From Schizophyllum amplum (lineage: Eukaryota; Basidiomycota; Agaricomycetes; Agaricales; Schizophyllaceae), in contig VDMD01000016.1 of NCBI GenBank assembly GCA_007026445.1, forward strand, positions 124,001 to 188,000: a stretch of 64,000 bases of DNA. Direction: 5' to 3'. This document shows positions 24,701-35,730 of the stretch, piece after piece (position 1 is the first letter of the stretch; each line of letters starts with the position of its first letter). The notes beneath the pieces were generated by a model. The model did not search any database. It worked only from the letters and a program-made list of their open reading frames with translations, and had not been told where the DNA came from. A program made the translations under genes and the position numbers.

Positions 24701-26463
24701 GGACCACATCGCCCGGCTCAATTGCCTCTTCTGAGGGCCAGCTGCGGTCAACAGACTCTATTCGAATGAACGGCTTGGGTCAGACGATGAGCATGGCGCC
24801 TTCCGAGTTCAGTCAAGGATCGGGCGATGAGCGCAAGTACAAAGATGACAGGGGCAAGCGCGCGATGATCGTGCGCGAGATCGTCACGTTAGTTGTGTTT
24901 CCCTATGTGTGTTCCGGGGTACCAGTGCGCTGACGCGGGAGTTTGCTAGGACCGAGCGCACCTACGTCAAGGGCTTGCAGGAGTTGATGGACATTTACAT
25001 CAAGCCCGCGACGCAGCATGCCAATATGTTGACCGGTGTGGGCTCTAACAAGGATCCGGCTATTGTACCTGCGCCCGAGCGCAAGATCGTGTTTGGGGGC
25101 GTGGAAGCGTTGTGCTCATTTCATAAGGACATATTCCTCCCAGCACTAGAGGTCGCAGCTGCGCCGGTGCTTGTGAACTCGTCGGTCCTTGATGAGGTTG
25201 ACTCCGACGGTCAACTGTCCTTGAATGTCGCTCGCGCGGTCGGCAACACCTTTTTGAAGCACGCTGCGTTCATGAGGATGTACTCGAGCTATATCAAGTG
25301 CGTATCTCGCCCGATGACGCTCTACGGCGGAGATGCTGAAACCCCTGCAGCAACTTCGACCATTCAGTGCAGCGCGTCAAGTACTGGATGACGGAGCGCA
25401 ATACGGGCACTAACAGTCCCGGTTCGGCCGCGGCTCCCTCGTCGAGCGTCGCTCAGCTCGCCGGCATGGGCATGACTATCTCAGCTATCTCTGGCGCTAA
25501 CACCGATGGTTCGGTCATGTCCGGCACGCACCCTCTGTCGACTTCACAGCGCAAGAGGATCCGCCAGTTTCTGAAGCGGTGCCGTATGAACCCACGGCAC
25601 TCGCAGCTGAACTTGGAAGGGTACTTGCTCTTGCCCGTGCAGCGGATACCACGGTATAAGATGCTGGTACGTCTCAGGACCTCCGAGGCGTGTGAATGGC
25701 GGCTGACCTACATGTCCAGCTCGAGCAGCTTATGAGAAGTGCTCCGCCCGCCTTCGAGTTCATGGACGATCCAATAGACCGTGCTCTGCAAGAGATATCG
25801 TCATTGGCGAACAACATGAACGAAGGCAAGCGCGAGTCCGAGTCGCGTCGTAAGCTCGTGCAGTGGCAAGCGCGTATACGAGGCCGCTTCCCCAGTCCGT
25901 TGGTGCAGCCGCATCGGTAAGCTGTATCGCGACCGATGTTGGATCTTGCGCTGACATAGATTCAGGCGCCTGATCATGGACGGTCCCTTGCTTCTAACGC
26001 GGGTTGTCCGGAAGACAATGGTCTCCTTCGATGCCTTTAACGCTCAAGGGGATCCGTCGACGGTGCAAGTGGATTGCCTAGCGCCCGAGCTGACGCCGCG
26101 GCCTCTTATCGGCATACTGTGCAACGACTTGTTGGTCTTGTGCCGTGATCCCTCCGAAGGTCAAGACCTCAATTCGTATGTCGACTTGTGGGCTGTCCTC
26201 CGAATGCAAACGCTGCCTCAGCCTGCGAGTATCGTGCACGGAAATTGTACGCGTTCGTTACCCACGTATAGGTTGTTTTGCTGACGTTGACAACAGCATT
26301 ACGGCTAGTCGATAATAAGGCTATCCTTTACTTCGATGCGCCGTCACCATCTGATGCTCTGAACTGGTATAGAGGTGTGCACCATGTCCCCCTGTGCCCT
26401 TCCTTATCCTGACGATCACGCGCATCAGCGATTAATCTGCACATCCCTGCCTCCAAGAGCTGA
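21742..26463 (+). CDS. Leucine-rich repeat Rho guanine-nucleotide exchange factor (LRR-DH-PH)
   Basis: From ATG 21742 (MSDAATAVAHSP) come about 280 disordered residues with an acidic patch, then LRRs (about 22850-23180: NTLLALDISANFLSALPP, NLEELNVAYNPLRVLP, NLRVLIADSTGLATLP). About 500 Ser/Pro-rich residues follow, then a Dbl-homology domain from about 24920 (FARTERTYVKGLQELMDIY ... LEGYLLLPVQRIPRYKML) and a PH domain ending NWYRAINLHIPASKS, TGA 26461-26463. The DH helix QRIPRYKM is the GTPase-contact region, so the protein should activate a Rho/Cdc42-type GTPase in polarity. Introns include 22719-22771 and 26371-26424. A one-base frame change near 22038 separates the N-terminus from the rest and looks like a missing base. 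Closest identity within fungal RhoGEFs is not resolvable by eye. Confidence 0.85.
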
Positions 26464-26834
26464 AGAGGTCATGCGTGCAGTTTCCTGATGTATTTGCTTT
26501 TCTGCGAAGATGTATCCCATCGTCCGGTCCTTCCTACTCATTTTCTCTCCGCGTGTCTAATCTGGTGTTCTATTTCTATTTGGTTCTTATGGATTCTAGG
26601 ACCTTCATGCCATCTTATTGTAAGTGAGCAAGTCGTTCCTTGAAGACTACGGTATGGCTGTTGTCGGCATGTACTGTATAGAAAGAATCCGACTCACAAG
26701 TTGTATGCATAAATGCATAACGACTTTAACAACTTCAACTTCATGAATCAAGTGTACGAGATATGTGACCGTGAGATTCCTTGCCTTGATCGGGATATCG
26801 ATGTCATTGTTCGTCTTCTGTTCTCTTGACCGCC
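26464..26834. other. Intergenic region
   Basis: 3' flank of the RhoGEF and promoter of the ASNSD1-like gene; T-rich around 26510-26600, no gene recognised. Confidence 0.4.
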
Positions 26835-29160
26835 ATGTGCGGTATCTTCTTCACCCTTTGTAGAAACATCGGGGAGGACACCGCCGTAGAAGAATTTATC
26901 CGCAATATTGCACCTGCCTTGGAGCAGGCGAACGCTGCTAGAGGTATGTCCATTTTTGGCAAATCAATTATCGAGAGGACAAATCACTCAAAAGACAAAA
27001 AGGTCCTGACGCACAGAGGACATGCACAACGCAGCTCGAGCGCTTGCGACTATCATTCTATGCGTCAGAACTTAGACTGCGAGGGAGCCATCCTGTTGTG
27101 CAGCCTCATGAGGGCGACGGCAATATACTTTGCTGGAATGGCGAGGTAGGCCGCAGTCTAATTCTTGCTCTCCACCTATAAACGCCTCTTGCAGATATTT
27201 AATGGAATGCATGTGCGTATCGCTTAAGTGCATCTCCTATTATGCTTAAGTATGCAGTTATCTGCCACCGAGAACGACGGCGTCGAATTGTTCACAGCCC
27301 TCCGCTCCTTGTCCACTCCGCGAGAAGTGGTTGAGCTGCTCGGTTCTTTGGAGGGGCCGTGAGTAGTCTTCGGTTCCATGCTGTTGCTGCTCTGACCTTT
27401 CACCCCTTTCCAGGTACGCCTTCGTTTACTATCAGCACAGCACGCGAAGCATCATATACGGACGGGACCCACTGGGTCGACGGTCATTACTGATCCACAG
27501 GCCTACAAAGGCGCAGCCTTATCTCATTCTTGCGTCTGCCTCAGCGAGCACGAATGCGAACTGCGAATTCGAGGAACTGACCACGAAAGGATTGTTCAGC
27601 TTGGATCTCCGCAAGCTGGAAGGAAAGGAAGACGAGGACGTACGTTATATTTGCTCCCGTCATGCTCAGCTGTGTACACTGAGAAGTTAACCGAAGACTT
27701 CGGCCGCATGCATGAAGTCTTGGACCGATCACCGGTAGAAGATTTGCGATACGTAGGTTGATTTTGCATACCCGCCGCCGTGATAGCTGACTACTCTCTG
27801 GTACAATCTGGCAGGCCACTCTCCCGCCTGTCGCCCGAGATATGCCCGTGGAGAATCTACAGAAGATATCAAGCCTTGATACCGAATTGCCGACTTACCT
27901 CGCCGATGCAGCAGACGGCCTATTAAAACACCTGGACGACAGCGTAAGGCGGCGCGTATATGATATACCAGCCATAGCGTACGCATCCTGTATCTCACTT
28001 GAACGCATGTTCACGTATGTCCATCAGAGACGGCAATGCCAGATTAGGAGTTTTGTTCAGTGGTGGCATCGACTGCACAGTGCTAGCTCTGCTGGCAGAC
28101 AGGTCAGATCATTCTTCTTCTGCGGTAGATGAACGCTCTGATCACCCAGTACCTACAGACATGTTCCGCCCGAAGAGTCGATCGATTTGCTGAACGTCGC
28201 ATTCGAAAATCCTCGCAAATTGGCTGCCGACGGAAACACAGTACCGAAGGGGAAACAAGAACGCAAAGTCACCACGGTCTCAACTCAGCCCACGCAGAAG
28301 CCGGCTTATATGGTTCCCGATCGTTTAACGGGTCTGCAAGAGTTAGAAGAGCTTAGGCAGCTCTGTCCCCAGCGGGTTTGGAATTTCGTCGAGGTCAACG
28401 TGCCATTTGAGGTGTGTCCCATGTCCCCGTTCGCTTCACATTTTCCATCTTCGCTCACCTCGTGCAACGATCAGCAAGCGCAAACGGCGCGCGCAACTAT
28501 AGAAGCCATCATGCATCCCTGCAGGACGGTCATGGACCTGGTAAGTCCCTGTTGTTGAGAAGCCTGCTATGAGAGTGTTTCTTGACCACTTCCGTAGAGC
28601 CTTGCCCAAGCACTGTATTTTGCCGCCCGAGGTGTCGGCCAAGTGCACACGCACGGTGACGGCTCCTCTCAGGCATATACTAGCTCAGCAAAAGTCCTGC
28701 TGAACGGTTTAGGTTCCGATGAGTTGCTGGGCGGATATGGACGCCACAGAACGGCATATAATGCGGGAGGTTGGGAGGCGCTAATCAATGAGGTAAGTGC
28801 AATTTGCCGTCTTCACACTCATGTTCATTTCCCATTTCCTACCAGCTTCAACTCGAGCTGGACCGCTTGCCCACGCGCAACCTCGGCCGCGACGACCGTA
28901 TCATTGCTGCGCACGGAAAGGAGGCCCGTCACCCTTTCCTCGGTCTGGACGTCGTGCGCTTCGTCGCCGCGCTACCGGTGTACATAAAAACGGATCCACG
29001 GCTGGGACAGGGCTTAGGGGACAAGCTGCTTCTTCGCATATTGGCGCATAACCTCGGTTTAATCCAGGCGAGCTCGCGGGTGAAGAGAGCGATGCAATTT
29101 GGGAGTCATTCAGCGCGAATGCAGGCAAACAGCGCGAAGAAGGGGAACTTCTTGTTGTGA
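26835..29160 (+). CDS. Asparagine synthetase domain-containing protein (ASNSD1-like)
   Basis: ATG 26835 gives MCGIFFTLC, so the processed N-terminal Cys of a class II glutamine amidotransferase is in place. After several short introns come RGPDAQR, NILCWNGE, DGVELFTALRSLSTPREVV and YAFVYYQHSTRSIIYGRDPLGRRSLL. The C-terminal synthetase half has the pyrophosphate-binding loop LGVLFSGGIDCTVLALL, then LLNGLGSDELLGGYGRHRTAY and NLGRDDRIIAAHGKEARHPFL. This is the eukaryotic family that resembles asparagine synthetase but has no established synthetase role. The usual SGG-D-S loop reads SGGIDC here. About nine introns of 48-60 nt are needed. Using acceptor AAAAG at about 27002 restores the conserved RGPDAQ. 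No frame lesion seen. Confidence 0.88.
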
Positions 29161-29251
29161 ATGAGAATTGAATAATCTGCATGGCTCATAATCCCATCGC
29201 CGCGCCTCCTTTCGGCTTATCTGCGAACTGACCTTACGATCGCGGTATTTC

Positions 29252-31066
29252 TAGAAATGATCGATTTCTTCAAGAGGATCATCCTTCCTGCAACTATGAA
29301 TCAGCGTGACCAACTACTCGTCGAGACTTGTGAACACACCTGGAGGTTGGCGGAGCTTCCCAATCATGAGGCATAAGAGCATCGTACATCTCCGCGCATT
29401 TGCTGAGTCCGTTGATCTCGGGTGCTCCAGGTAAAGATGACAGAATCCGAATGCGCTCGATGCATTTCTTATTGAGCGGCGTCTCCAACCAAATTTCCTT
29501 CAATGCAGGTGGCGGGACCACTGATGCTCCGATATCTCGCCCCGCTACAAGAAGGTCCACGTATATCTCGCATCGTTCGGCGCAGCAGAACACCAATTTC
29601 TCCAAGCGTCGAAGATACGTCAAAGGACCAGGTAGATGCGTTGCGTGTAGCGGCCTCTCGTTGGACCGCAGGACGGAGACCAGTTCTTGCATGAAGTTAT
29701 CCATAGTCTCGCCGTCGACAACGGAAGGCCAGTAAGCGTCGAATTGTGTATCATACTCGAAGGACAGAACTTCTAGTTCGGGTAGAGCAGCCAGTGTCTT
29801 TCGTATGTCCAAAGAAGGAAGCGCTGACGCGGCAACGACGAGGTTGAGAGTCGTGAGGCGACAATTGGATTGACGGACAAATGAGATTAGAGGGTCCGCG
29901 GGTAAGAGGTAAGCATCGAGATCGGTGAGGCGAGGCATGATGATCCACTCCAGGAGGTTGTTCAGCGCTAAGGTCCCAACCTCCTCGAGATATAACTCCA
30001 CTTTGTCGACAGAGGAGACGCTCCGTTTGAGCGGTGCCACATCCTGCCGCACGACCTCACTGTCATCACGTGAGTCAACCCAGGTGAATTTCCGGAGGGC
30101 TTTGCACATCGAGAGGATCTCAGTGCAGAGACGGAGAGGGCAGTTTTGAACGCGCATAAAATGTATTTGCAGCCAGGGGAATGTGAATGGCAGCATCTGC
30201 AATGCGGAGTCAGCCGCCTTCGACAGCGACAGACTGTACAGCTGAGATGCTTGTCCGAGCAGGAATGGGCGATTGTTGACGGCCACACTCGTCCATGTCT
30301 CGTCGTCCTCTTCTGTTTCATGGCCAAGCCCTATATGGACATGCTGAAGGCGCGACAGTTGCCATTGAGTCATTGTCTGCAAGCTCTCCCATGAGCAGTT
30401 TTGCAGAACAGCACGTTGCCATCGATCAGCGTGCACCCTGAGGGCCTTGGCCAAGGCAAGTGGTAAGGTTCCGGTCTCGACATGGATGTTCATGTCTGAG
30501 TACGGCAGGCATGCTAGACTTCGCTCCAAGTCCTCTCCTAGTCCAAGACTGCCTACTGGCATAGAGTCAAACGCTCTGATATCCAGCTCGAAGTAAGGGC
30601 GCGTCGAAGGCGTCTGTAGAACAAGGCGGCGCCACCAGGAGCAGACATGAGAGGGTGGGTATTGGCGTGAGGGTAAGAGAGCCGGAAGGTCTGTGAAATT
30701 CTGAGGCTTTATGTCTATCTTGAATCTCCATCTTGCCTCGCAGGAAGTCCATACAAATAGCAGGATATCTGTCATGATCTCGTCCGGAAGGCGACGGATG
30801 GGCGAGTACAAGAAACTGGCGCGTCGAGTGGCGTCCTCCTGCAGTCTTGTTAAGACGGTCTGAATTCTGCCCAGCTCCTTTGCGTATCTGCCTGCGGCTG
30901 TCTGTAGGTCGTTGTACTCTGCTTCGAGCACAACGCGCTCCGCATCAGAAGGCTGCGCTCCGATCCTGAGGCTTGTGAGCCACTCGCGGTCGTCGAAACG
31001 AGGACAAGGCAATTGGTCGAGCGAAGTGGATTGGCGCAGTGAGCCAATAGCGTCGTGGTATTGCAT
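29252..31066 (-). CDS. Coiled-coil F-box protein, paralogue 1
   Basis: ATG 31066 (MQYHDAIGSL) opens an uninterrupted exon. Order: FDDREWLTSLRIG, a coiled coil (VLEAEYNDLQTAAGRY ... ELGRIQTVLTRLQED), the F-box YSPIRRLPDEIMTDILLFVW, a conserved PPSHVCSWWRRLVLQTPS, then about 400 residues of LRR-like strands ending NGLSKCAEMYDALMPHDWE. This is the agaricomycete F-box architecture; the F-box would dock to Skp1 of an SCF ubiquitin ligase, and the substrate is unknown. A last intron (about 29337-29288, GTGTGT to TGCAG) probably leads to a short final exon ending at 29252; otherwise the frame stops at 29294. The same protein is found at 50.6-52.4 kb and partly at 63.7-64 kb. Confidence 0.85.
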
Positions 31067-31973
31067 CTCGAGAGCGATCGCTGTCACTAGATGGTGGCTG
31101 AGGTCAAGTCTGTCGCTGACGCGAACATGTCACGTGCATTACTGATGTGGACCCACAGATTCAAATTGTTGACTCCGAGATGCCTCACGTAAGCTTTTGC
31201 CTATGCCACAGCAAGTAGGTAGAAGAATTTGTAAAGACCTGCAATGCGGACGGCCATCGCATCATGTATCGATGCTTTGAGCAAAAATCCCATTCCCTGG
31301 CGGAAAGCGACAATATCATCGCCGCACGTGCGAAACAGTCGTTCTCTCGCTCTTGAGAGTGACTGACCTTCTTATGTAAAAGGCGCCGTAAGCTTGAGAT
31401 ACAGTATTGTGATGAATGTTATGTATCTCGCGCGCCGCAGGCAGCGCGGAAAATATAACTTTTTTTACGAATTTATAGAGATTTTTGGAGGCCGTTACAA
31501 AATCGCGGATAAAATCTGGTGTCCCAGGGAGGCCGTCCTGGCAGCTGGAGCGCGGGTAAAAAGTGGGGGTCCAAGGCCAAAATGGCACGCATAAAAAACG
31601 CCCAAATCCAGATTGCCTCTTTGTATTCCCGGGAAAACTGACCTTTCTCCGCACGTCACGGCGCGAACGACGTCGGACCGCGCGAGACTGGCCGCGCCAC
31701 GTCCGGTCTCCTCTCGAGCGCTTCGTCCTACGCCGCTGCTTACAAAACCATTGATAGTCTGAAGATGGTTCTGCTTCTCGGACCTCGAAACTTGGAACAA
31801 CACTCGAAAGGAGCACATACGGCTCTGTGATTTCGGTGTGTAAGTACTGTACTTTTTGTAGAAGAAACAACTCAAGCATCACCCCAATCCCTCCTCTGCC
31901 TCATCGACATCCTCTACGTCGCGCCTAAGCCCAGCCTTCCTCGTCTGCGCCAGCCTTCAAGCCTCTCCTGCTT
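31067..31973. other. Intergenic region with an AT-rich block
   Basis: Upstream flank of F-box paralogue 1 and downstream flank of the aconitase. 31450-31620 is strikingly AT-rich with homopolymers (TTTTTTT near 31460, AAAAAA near 31593) beside GC-rich DNA. Long minus-strand open frames here have no recognisable domain. A transposon remnant is possible. Confidence 0.4.
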
Positions 31974-34460
31974 TCAAGCCCTGATGTAGTTGAGCGCGCT
32001 CCCGACCGCAACCACTTGAGCTGATCCGCGCTCATCGTGTGCGTGACCGGAATGTTGAGAACCTCCCCAGACGAATTGGTGACCTTCAGGTGAAGTGTGG
32101 CGTCTAGTAAATGATGGATGTTAGAGTGCAAAAGGGATTGACGGGCGGGGCGGGGCGGGTAGTCCACACACCATTATTGCCCTCGAGGAGATCGGCCAGT
32201 CCTTCGGTCTCCACGAGATCCCCTGCGCCAATCTTCGCGTAGTCCGTCTTGTCCGCAAACCAGAGTGGGAGACGCCTTGCTTCTACAGTGGGAGTCAGCC
32301 TGTAGCACAAGCATTAGTCTGAATCCTGCTCGCCTTCAGATTCGTCTCATGAATACGTGCGAAGGACCGCGCCACAACCAACGCACAGCCGTAAAATCTC
32401 GGCTGCAACGCCGCATGCTCGCGCGCGCTTCCCTCGCCGTAGTTCTCATCTACAATGAGGGCCCAGGGCTGTCCACGGCCTTAGAGCGCTTCGCTGTGTT
32501 CGGAATAGTATCCTGGACATTCGACACTGGATCAAGCGCCACATTGACGTCGTCGAGTTCGTCGTTGTTCGCCTGGGTTGTAACATGTTCATGAGAATGC
32601 CGAAGACGCCAAAACAAACGTACCGTGATCAGCAAGTTCTCCGAGATGTTCGTCAAGTGGCCTTTGTACTTGAGCCATGGGCCCGCCGCCGAGATGTGGT
32701 CCGTCGTGCACTTCCCGCGCACGCGCATCAACACCTGCAGCGCCGGCAGCTCCAGCCCCCGCGGGTTATGAGGGCCGAAATGGCTCCCGAATGCGTCCAG
32801 CTTCTCCAGCCTTTGGCTATCCTCCTTGATCACCACGTTCACACTCGCGTCCGGCTGCGGGTCGGCGTCGGGGTACAACGCCGCATTGCCGGCCGCAAAG
32901 CCCGCGGGCGGGAGGTCGGTCGCGGTGGGCGGAGAGAAGCGGAAGGGCGGCGCGCCGGGCCTGTCTATGGTCTCCGTGCGCGGGTCGAACCCGACGCGGC
33001 CGACAAAGGCGGCGGCAGTGACGAGCACGGGGGACGCGAGGAAGTTCATGGTGCGCGCGTTGCCGTCGTTGCGGGAGCGGAAGTTGCGGTTGAAGGAGGT
33101 GAGGATGGCGTTGTCGCCCTTCTCGGCCTCGCTCTCGCCGCGCTTCCATTGCCCGATGCAGGGTCCGCAGGCGTTTGCAAGAACAGTAGCGCCGACGGCT
33201 TCCAGAGCACCTGTTACGCCGTCGCGCTCAGGTGCCCGGATCTGCTCGCTGCCTGGCGTGACGAGGAAGGGGACCTTCGCCTTAAGCCCCGCAGCGTGCG
33301 CCTGACGCGCAAGATCAGCCGCGGCGGTCATGTCCGCGTACGATGAGTTCGGTGCACGACCCAATGAGCGCTGCACTGAGGTTCTCCGTGTAGCCAGCAT
33401 CTTTCGCGAACTCGGGGAACTTGGACAAGGGCGTTGCAAGGTCCGGAGTGAACGGCCCGTTGATCGTCGGCTCGATCGTGCTGAGATCGACCTCAATGAG
33501 CTCGTCGTACTCGGCGCCCTCATCCGCGGCGAGGTAGCCCGCGTTTGCTGCCTCCCTTGCTGCACGCGCTGTCTCTCCGCGCCCAGTGCGCGCAGATAGG
33601 CCTCCATGGCATCGGTGAAGGGAACGTACTGGTCGTCGCGCCAACCTCGGCACCCATGTTCGCGATTGTAGCGAGACCGGTGGCGGCCTGGCGGTGGACG
33701 CCCTCACCAAAGTACTCGAGAATGTGCCCAGTGCCACCCTTGACTGTGAGCCGACCAGCGAGGTGGAGGATGAGGTCCTTCGGTGTCGCCCAGGGGTCGA
33801 GCTGGCCGGTGAGATGCACGCCGAGGACGCGTGGAGCTTTAAGTTCCCATGGCGTGCCGGTCATGGCATCGACGGCGTCCGCACCGCCACACCAATAGCG
33901 AGGAGCCCAAGACCACCGGCATTGGGAGTATGGGAGTCGGTGCCGAGCATAAGCATGCCTGGTGCGGCATAGTTCTCGAGGACGATCTGGTGGATGATGC
34001 CAGAGCCAGGGGGCCAGAAGGCTATACCGTACTTGCGCGCGGCGGACTCAAGGAAGTCAAAGACCTCCTGGTTGGCGGTGATTGAGCGCTGCAGATCCGC
34101 GTCGGCGCCGACATTGGCCTGGATGAGATGGTCGCAGTGGATAGAGGTGGGGACGGCGCAGCGATCGAGGCCGGCGGACATGAACTGGAGGAGGGCCATC
34201 TGTGCGGAGGCGTCCTGCATTGCCACGCGCTGGGGATTCAGCTGCAGATAGCTCTGGCCGCGCTCGATGCCCTGCTCGACGGCACGCGCTGGGTCGGCGA
34301 GGTGCGCATACAGAATCTTCTCCGCGAGCGTCAGCGGGCGATTGAGGCCGGCGCGCACGACGTCCAGGCGGCGTCTGAGATCTGCATAGGGGGGCGTGAT
34401 CTGCGCGCACGACTTCTCGGCGACACTCGCGTATGTCGCGTACGCTCGTCGTCGCAGCAT
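31974..34460 (-). CDS. ACO2: Mitochondrial aconitase, second type (ACO2/AcoB-like), frame interrupted
   Basis: Start ATG 34460 ([17 protein letters not shown]) looks like a mitochondrial presequence. Conserved aconitase blocks follow: [91 protein letters not shown] (frame-corrected, first cluster Cys), [10 protein letters not shown] (other two Cys), [39 protein letters not shown] and a final SALNYIRA at 31974. GTPWELKAP and [12 protein letters not shown] match yeast Aco2, used for homocitrate dehydration in lysine synthesis, better than Aco1. Translation needs about eight one-base restorations (near 33888, 33620, 33578, 32482, 32272, 32000 and others) and removal of one extra base at 33350 inside GSCTNSSY. 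It is either error-ridden sequence or a pseudogene; the preserved residues favour error. Confidence 0.85.
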
Positions 34461-35186
34461 CCTTCAGCACTGGCAAGAACGATCGGCGCGCGGGACTCAT
34501 TACCGCACCGTCGTCGATCATCCGGCCAATCGGACCGCTCGTATTGCTCTCGGCCGAACAAAATCGCCGACCTGCCGCCGAACATGTTCATGTTGCCGCT
34601 TGCGGCTTGCCACCTACACTCTTCACATACTTCAACCTTCGGTACTGGACATCCGCCTCGAAGTCTAACCTCTCTCATTGACCTCAGCAAATCAATCTTG
34701 TACTAACTGCAGGGTTGTCTCACCGCTTGCAGCAGGCCCGATAGTCAAGAGTTGTCTCGTCGAATCGCAACCCGAGCTTGACATTTAAAGACTCCGCAAC
34801 TACAGTCTACGCCGCTACTAGCTATCTTCGATTATTGACGACCATCCGTTGCCCTACTTCGCTTCATTGCGTTCTCAGTTCTCGCCGAGCCTTCTCTTCT
34901 CTTCAGCAAAATCCAGCACGATTCTGGAGGCTAATCTTCCGAGTGTCTTCCGAGTCGTCGATTAGACCAGGACTACGTCCTATGCCATCCTTCCATATTT
35001 TGTCAGGCAAGGGTGACAAATGCGCAATACACGGACTAGGCAAGTGTGTATGGACATGCCTCGTACTTGAGCACCTCTCCAGGTGTACCCATGCGTTACT
35101 CATCATATCACTAAACCTCAACCTCATCTGCAGATGAGACTACCTCACCGCCGAAGATACATAAGCAATTCCACGCACGTGAATGA

Positions 35187-35205
35187 ACCGTGTGAACCAC
35201 ACGGT
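35187..35205. promoter_or_regulatory. Perfect palindrome with CCG-N11-CGG spacing
   Basis: Arms ACCGTGTG and CACACGGT around AAC. Triplets CCG and CGG separated by 11 bases are the kind of spaced repeat bound by dimeric Zn2Cys6 factors. It lies about 540 nt upstream of the Old Yellow Enzyme start. Regulatory function is inferred. Confidence 0.35.
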
Positions 35206-35635
35206 CACGTTGGTGTGAGCGAGTTCGTCCGGAGGTTCCCGACATGGACAACTTCCAAAGTTCCGACGCCGCTACCATCGTCTGGAGACTGACAGTTTAC
35301 CCTCATATCGTCTGTATTCGTCGCAGTGCCTCTGTACGTTCGCTTCATGTGCCTATCTCGTCGGGGCGCTCACTGTAGATACTTACAAAGCGCAGAAATA
35401 CGCCTCCAAGCGACCAAGTTTCCTTTTCGAGCCTCGCCGAACACCTCGCAAACCCACATCGGCGAACGCCTCTTTTGCGCTTCACCGGCATCTATCAGCA
35501 AAAGTTCTACTTCCAGCGCCGACCTCTGTCGCCGGCCGCCAGTTCTGGTCAAGAATGGGACGGCCTTGCGTCCTGCAGGCTTACACATCAATGTTTCGAC
35601 ACGCCAGCGCAGATCATGTCGATATCCTAGGGCGG

Positions 35636-35642
35636 TATAAAA
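35636..35642 (+). promoter_or_regulatory. TATA box of the Old Yellow Enzyme gene
   Basis: TATAAAA 89 nt upstream of ATG 35731, in a fitting core-promoter position. Confidence 0.6.
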
Positions 35643-35730
35643 TGCGCGCTCGGTCGTCGTCTCTCAGCATCCCAACTCCTCACTCGTCCTGCATCTTCTC
35701 TCAAGCCTTCTGTCTCGAGCCACCGACAAG

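Larger units (their letters stand above)
34461..35730. other. Divergent intergenic region between aconitase and the Old Yellow Enzyme
   Basis: About 1.27 kb with no convincing gene. It holds a 19-bp palindrome at 35187-35205 and a TATA box at 35636-35642. Confidence 0.5.

Noticed and set aside
31316..31882. 188-residue minus-strand frame between F-box and aconitase genes
   Set aside because: No recognisable domain, odd composition across the AT-rich island, and no supported splice or promoter signals.
32478..34460. Calling the aconitase a pseudogene
   Set aside because: Cluster cysteines and all active-site blocks are intact once single bases are restored, and the same lesion type occurs in many unrelated genes.
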